64,000 nucleotides of DNA. Source: Saposhnikovia divaricata. Lineage: Eukaryota > Streptophyta > Magnoliopsida > Apiales > Apiaceae. The stretch spans positions 107,128,580 through 107,192,579 of the forward strand of contig CM071595.1 of the NCBI GenBank assembly GCA_036435485.1, in the 5' to 3' direction. Position 1 is the stretch's first letter, and each line of letters begins with the position of its first letter. Both the position numbers and the translations under genes were made by a program. Under the pieces are notes generated by a model, which saw only the letters and a list, made by a program, of their open reading frames with translations, ran no database searches and was not told the DNA's origin. Positions 59,401 to 64,000 of the stretch are shown piece after piece.

Positions 59401-60245
59401 CGAGATTTTAAAATAAAACATAACGATCATGAGATTCCTGTGTTTATGAAACACGCAATTAAATACGAATTTTAAATTATTTCGATATGGGGAGATTTTG
59501 TCAAAAATGGGTTTTACCTGTAAGGAAGTTGGGTATTAAGCGAGGCCACTTGTGACTCCTCCAACAACCTGGAAATCAAACTATTGGTGAATATTGATTT
59601 GAAGTATTTAATTCAAGGAAAAATTGGGAATCTCTTTATGATGGGATCATGGTCGTTTTTAATTCTAAACCCCTTAACAAAGTATTAAGTTTTAATCAGA
59701 TGCTTTCCAATGAATGAACACTCATCGAATCCTAGATCGATAAGGGGAAGGACTGTCAGTGGCAGGGGACTCCTGTCTATCGTGGTGAGATGCGATGAAT
59801 ATAAACGGTTATATTCGGCCGTTGTATCATTGGGTCTAACTTAACTTATTCGTCATAATATGGTGGAAATAAACGGTTATATTCAACTATTATGAGCTTA
59901 GAAGCATAGGGTTTGGTTGAAAATCTATTTGATAGATAAGATCAATCATTGATCACCAAACTATCCAAGAATTATATATGATATAATTGACAACTGTTGT
60001 CTACCTAAATAATCATGTTTTAAGGACTACCAGTGGTTGACTTAGGACATGACGAAATATGGATCTTGGCTCACTAGAAAGATTTATGGGATATACTTTC
60101 CGAATTAATAGTAAGGGCTATTGATTTGATAAAAATAGTGGGAGATATATTATGAATATATATCATAATCATTTGAACATAATAATTTATAAATTCAGAC
60201 AATCTAATGTTTATTTTTTGCTTTTATCATTGTAGATACTAAGTA
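59401..60245 (+). other. Leader between LTR and gag of the copia element
   Basis: No frame or primer site recognised. AT-rich; AATATAAACGGTTATATTC-like sequence occurs twice (about 59797-59815 and 59869-59888). Confidence 0.5.
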
Positions 60246-61286
60246 ATGGCAAACAACACAAACACACTATCCGTACGATCAGTCCTTGAGAAGGACAAGC
60301 TGACAGGAGGAAACAACTTCCTAGACTGATAGAGGAATTTGAGGATTGTCCTCAGGCAGGAGCGTAAGCTTCATTGTATTGATATCCCTCCGCTAGGTCC
60401 CCTTCCCGAGGGCGCTACTGCTGAGGAAATAGCGGCCCACGCAAGGGATGAGAATGATGCAAATGATGTTGCATGTCTTATGTTGGCAACTATGAGTGCT
60501 GAGCTTCAAAGACAGCATGTGCATATGGATGCATATACTATCAATGAGCACTTGCAAAGCATGTTTGCAAGCCAAACTCGTCAAGAAAGGTTCAACACGA
60601 GTAAGTCACTCTTTAATTGCAAACAAGGGGTAAGTGAACCAGTTGGCCCACATGTTCTGAAGATGATTGGTTACATTGAGTACCTTGCTACTTTGGGTTT
60701 CCCGATTGCTGCGGAAACTTGTATTGACCTAATCATGAATTATTTGAATAACAAATTCACACAGTTTGTTGTGAACTACAATATGAATGAATTTGACAAA
60801 ACACCTACTGAATTGTTGCATATGTTGAGAACATATGAGACCAACATGAAGACAGCTGAACCCGCTCCCATACTGATGGTGGGCAATAAAGGTAAGGCCA
60901 AGGGGAAAGGCAAGTGGAAGGGTAAGAAGAAGACTGGATCTGATTCTACATCCAAGCCAAAGTCAGGTCCCAAACAGGCTTTAAAGCCTAAAGGTGGGGT
61001 TGCTAAGGGTGAATGTCACTACTGTAAGAAAACTAGTCACTGGAAGAGAAACTGTCCTGTTTACTTGGAGGATCTGAAGAAAATGAAGGCTGTTCAGATT
61101 TCTGGATCAGGTATTTATGTTATAGAAGTCAATCTGTCTACTTCTACATCTTGGGTATTGGATACTGGATGTGCTTCTCACATTTGTATAAATGTGCTGG
61201 AACTGCAGAGAAGTAGGACTTTGGCTAAGGGAGAAGTGGACCTACGAGTAGGCAATGGAGCAAGAGTTGCTGCTTTAGCTGTATGA
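60246..61286 (+). pseudogene. gag: Copia Gag and start of protease, with nonsense codons
   Basis: ATG at 60246 (MANNTNTLSVRSVLEKDKL) followed after 27 codons by two adjacent stops, TGA and TAG (60327-60332). The same frame then stays open for 315 codons from 60339. Capsid-type region about 30-170, a Lys/Gly-rich basic stretch 183-215, a CCHC zinc knuckle C226, C229, H234 and C239 (CHYCKKTSHWKRNC), and the protease active site DTG at 275-277 (SWVLDTGCASHIC). A third in-frame TGA at 61284-61286 ends it and the same phase continues as pol. All three breaks are stops without a frameshift. Confidence 0.88.
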
Positions 61287-61301
61287 ACTTATTATTTATC
61301 T

Positions 61302-63818
61302 TTGCCCTCTGGGCTTGTTTTAGAACTTGAAGACTGTTTTTACGTGCCTGCGATTCGCAGAAACATTATTTCTGTTTCTTGTTTGGACAAGAAAGGTTTT
61401 TCGTTTATAATAAAGAACAACAATTGCTCTTTTGCTTTGAATGATTTAACCTATGGTGTTGCGCGTTTGTTTAATGGTTTATATGTTCTTGATTTAGATA
61501 ATCCTGTCTGTAATATAGAAAACAAACGACTTAAAGTTAATGACTCAAATCAAACATACCTCTGGCATTGTCGTCTAGGCCATATAAATGAGAAACGCAT
61601 ATCCAAATTACATAAGGATGGATATTTGGATAAGTTTGATTTTGAATCATACCAAGAATGCGAATCTTGTTTGCTTGGTAAGATGACTAAAGCCCCTTTC
61701 ACTGGTAAAGGTCAAAGGGCCACTCAACGTCTGGAGCTAATACATAGTGATGTATGTGGCCCAATGCGTGTGATGGCTAGAGGAGGATACTACTACTTCA
61801 TAACATTTACTGATGATTTCAGTAGATATGGATATGTATATCTTATGAAGAACAAATCTGATTCTTTTGAAAAGTTCAAAGAATACAAGGCTGAAGTAGA
61901 GAAGCAAATTGGCGATGGTGCAAGTATTAAGATCTTACGATCCGATCGTGGGGGTGAATACTTAAGCACTGAATTTAAAGAGTATTTAAAGGAGTGTGGT
62001 ATTGTATCACAACTCACTCCGCCAGGTACACCTCAATGGAATGGAGTTTCAGATAGGAGAAATCGCACCTTGTTGGACATGGTGCGATCGATGATGAGTC
62101 ATGCAGATCTTCCAATAAGTTTCTGGGATTATGCTCTAGAAACAGCGGCTTTCACACTTAATCGTGTTCCTACTAAGAAGGTTCAAAAGACTCCATATGA
62201 GATATGGGAGGAGAAACGGTCAGGCATGAGCTTTATGAAAGTTTGGGGATGCAAGGCGTTTGTGAAACGTCAAGTATCTGACAAGCTTGGACCTAAATCC
62301 GAAGAGTGCAATTTTGTGGGATACCATAAAGAAACAAAGGCGTATTATTTTTATAGTCCTTCTGAGCAGAAAGTGTTTATTGCTCGAGATGCTGTCTTCA
62401 TGGAAAGAGATTTTGTTTCCAAAAGAAACAGTGGGAGAACTATAGATCTCGATGAAGATCGAGAATCACAAAACAACATTGAACCTGAAGTGGAACAAGA
62501 GCAGGATGATGATAATGCTCAACAAACACAGGTCATTCGTAGATCTGGTAGAATTCTCCATGAGCCAGAGAGATATGGATTTCTCTTGACTCAATGTGGT
62601 GATTTGATGCTCATAGATGAAGATGAGCCTCTTACATACCAAGATGCTATGAACAGTCCAGACTCTAAGAGATGGCTTGAAGCCATGAAATCCGAGATGG
62701 ATTCCGTGTACGAAAACCAAGTATGGACTTTGGTTGATCCACCTGAAGGGGTAAAACCCGTAGGGTGCAAATGGGTTTTCAAGAAGAAAACTAACATGGA
62801 TGGAAATGTTCAGACCTATAAAGCGAGGCTGGTAGCAAAAGGTTTCAAACAAATTTATGGTATTGACTATGATGAAACTTTCTCACCAGTGGCTATGGTC
62901 AAGTCCATAAGGATTTTGCTTACCACTGCAGCATTCCATGATTATGAAATCTGGCAAATGGATGTCAAAACAGCCTTTCTTAATGGAAGCCTTGAAGAGG
63001 ATGTGTACATGACACAACCTGAAGGTTTTGTCGATCCAAGGAATGTTGGCAAGGTATGTAAATTACGTCGATCCATTTATGGATTGAAGCAAGCATCTAG
63101 GAGATGGAATATTCGTTTTGATGAAACAGTCAAAGAGTATGGCTTTGTTCAAAACAAAGATGAACCTTGTGTTTACAGGAAGGTTAGTGGGAGCCATGTG
63201 GCATTCATAGTACTATATGTTGATGATATACTACTAATGGGGAATGACATACCTTCTCTAAAGGCTGTTAAGACTTGGTTAGGGAGCAACTTCTCTATGA
63301 AAGACTTAGGAGAGGCAACCTACATTCTAGGAATGAGGATCTATAGAGATAGATCTAGAAGGATGATCGGTCTAAGTCAGAGCACATACATTGATAAGGT
63401 TTTGCATCGTTTTGGTATGCAAAATGCAAAAAGGGGATATGTCCCCGTGTCTCAAGGGATAACGATCTCTAAAGACCAGTGTCCGAAATCATTGGATGAG
63501 AAGGACCACATGAGTAAGGTTCCATATGCCTCAGCAATTGGATCTATCATGTATGCAATGGTATGTACTCGCCTAGATGTTTCATATGCTTTGAGCATGA
63601 CGAGCAGATACCAGTCTAATCCAGGTGAAGGTCACTGGACGGCAGTCAAGAATATTCTAAAGTACCTGAAAAGGACTAAAGATTCATTCTTGGTGTATGG
63701 AGGAGAGGAGAAACTGGTAGTAAAAGGTTACACCGATGCAAGTTTCCAAACAGACAGGGATGATACTGTATCACAGTCTGGTTTTGTGTTTTGTCTAAAC
63801 GGAGGTGTTGTAAGCTAG
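61302..63818 (+). pseudogene. pol: Copia pol: protease end, integrase, reverse transcriptase, RNase H start
   Basis: 838 codons in phase with gag. HHCC zinc site H89, H94, C120 and C123. Integrase core D150 and D215, but the third catalytic position reads NGVSDRRNRT, placing Asp at 251 where the family has Glu (spacing 35 is kept). Reverse transcriptase about 455-700 with QMDVKTAFLNG and YVDD at 639-642. RNase H begins at about 805 with D812. A TAG (63816-63818) cuts it, after which the frame continues to the window end. Non-functional as it stands: nonsense codons and an altered integrase active site. Confidence 0.9.
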
Positions 63819-64000
63819 AAGAGTTCAAAGCAAGAAATAGTAGCTGATTCTACAATGGAGGTTGAGTACATTGCAGCTTGTGAAGCAGCTAAGGAGGCTG
63901 TTTGGATTCGAAAATTCATTACTGATTTGGGAGTGGTTCCATCGATCGCAGATCCCATTGATCTATACTGCGATAATAATGGAGCCATTGCACATGCTAA
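63819..64000 (+). pseudogene. pol: Copia RNase H continuation, cut by the window edge
   Basis: In phase with the pol frame after the TAG. ADSTMEVEYIAACEAAKEAV and LYCDNNGAIAHA carry the RNase H acidic positions (Glu in MEVEY and Asp in YCDN). Confidence 0.85.

Larger units (their letters stand above)
57512..64000 (+). mobile_element. Ty1/copia retrotransposon, 3' end beyond the window
   Basis: Starts at TGTAGGTGCCCTAGAGGC. Long LTR/leader, then gag-protease-integrase-reverse transcriptase-RNase H in one phase on the + strand, interrupted by stop codons. The window ends within RNase H, so the polypurine tract, the 3' LTR and the duplication cannot be seen. A different copia lineage from the Sirevirus: Gag, integrase and RNase H sequences differ clearly and there is no sign of an additional frame within the window. 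Confidence 0.8.

Overview
The window is plant nuclear DNA, almost certainly from a flowering plant and probably a eudicot. It is AT-rich and built almost entirely of transposable elements: Ty1/copia and Ty3/gypsy LTR retrotransposons, a Stowaway-type MITE and a Mutator-like MITE. I find no intact host gene, tRNA gene, rRNA gene or CRISPR array. The density and depth of nesting suggest a repeat-rich heterochromatic or pericentromeric region (inference).

Layout. 1-1180 is AT-rich DNA without a gene. 1181-8213 is a Mutator-like MITE whose middle is split by a 6.5 kb palindromic insertion (1483-7991). That insertion has TG...CA ends and a 5-bp target-site duplication (GAGGG), and its two arms of about 3 kb resemble LTR 3' halves fused head to head. 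8214-9312 holds an (ATT)n tract and a Stowaway-like MITE (8474-8735). 9313-56322 is one large nest. The outermost element is a decayed Ty3/gypsy chromovirus (+ strand, LTRs about 4.4 kb, TSD ATAAC). Its 5' LTR is split by two later insertions. The first is a large non-coding LTR element (10066-20673, TSD AATAC). The second is a Sirevirus-type Ty1/copia element on the - strand (22270-44284, TSD GAAGG). The Sirevirus carries gag-pol and an extra env-like reading frame, and that frame is in turn split by a gag-protease-only Athila-like element (24176-32311, TSD TACAC). 56390-57301 is a Sirevirus-like gag/integrase fragment, 57302-57511 is unassigned, and 57512 to the window end is a further Ty1/copia element (+ strand) whose gag and pol are readable but interrupted by stops and whose 3' end lies outside the window.

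How the pieces relate. The four nested insertions all keep 5-bp duplications, so the order of arrival can be read: chromovirus first, then the non-coding element and the Sirevirus (their order relative to each other is not determined), then the Athila-like element. The non-coding element and the chromovirus share internal sequence, a tRNA-iMet primer site and a stem-loop next to the polypurine tract, so the former looks like a non-autonomous relative of the latter. Both also hold the same about 30-codon piece of a poly(A)-binding protein RNA-recognition motif, a captured host-gene fragment. The only long uninterrupted catalytic frame is the Sirevirus integrase/reverse transcriptase/RNase H frame (36993-39617); every other polyprotein is broken.

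The most interesting signals are the palindromic LTR-like insertion with a target-site duplication, the shared poly(A)-binding-protein fragment, arrays of CAAGACAATC hairpins in the Sirevirus LTRs and upstream of its env-like frame, PBS-like tandem repeats in the non-coding element's LTRs, and GC-rich palindromic arrays inside otherwise AT-rich elements.
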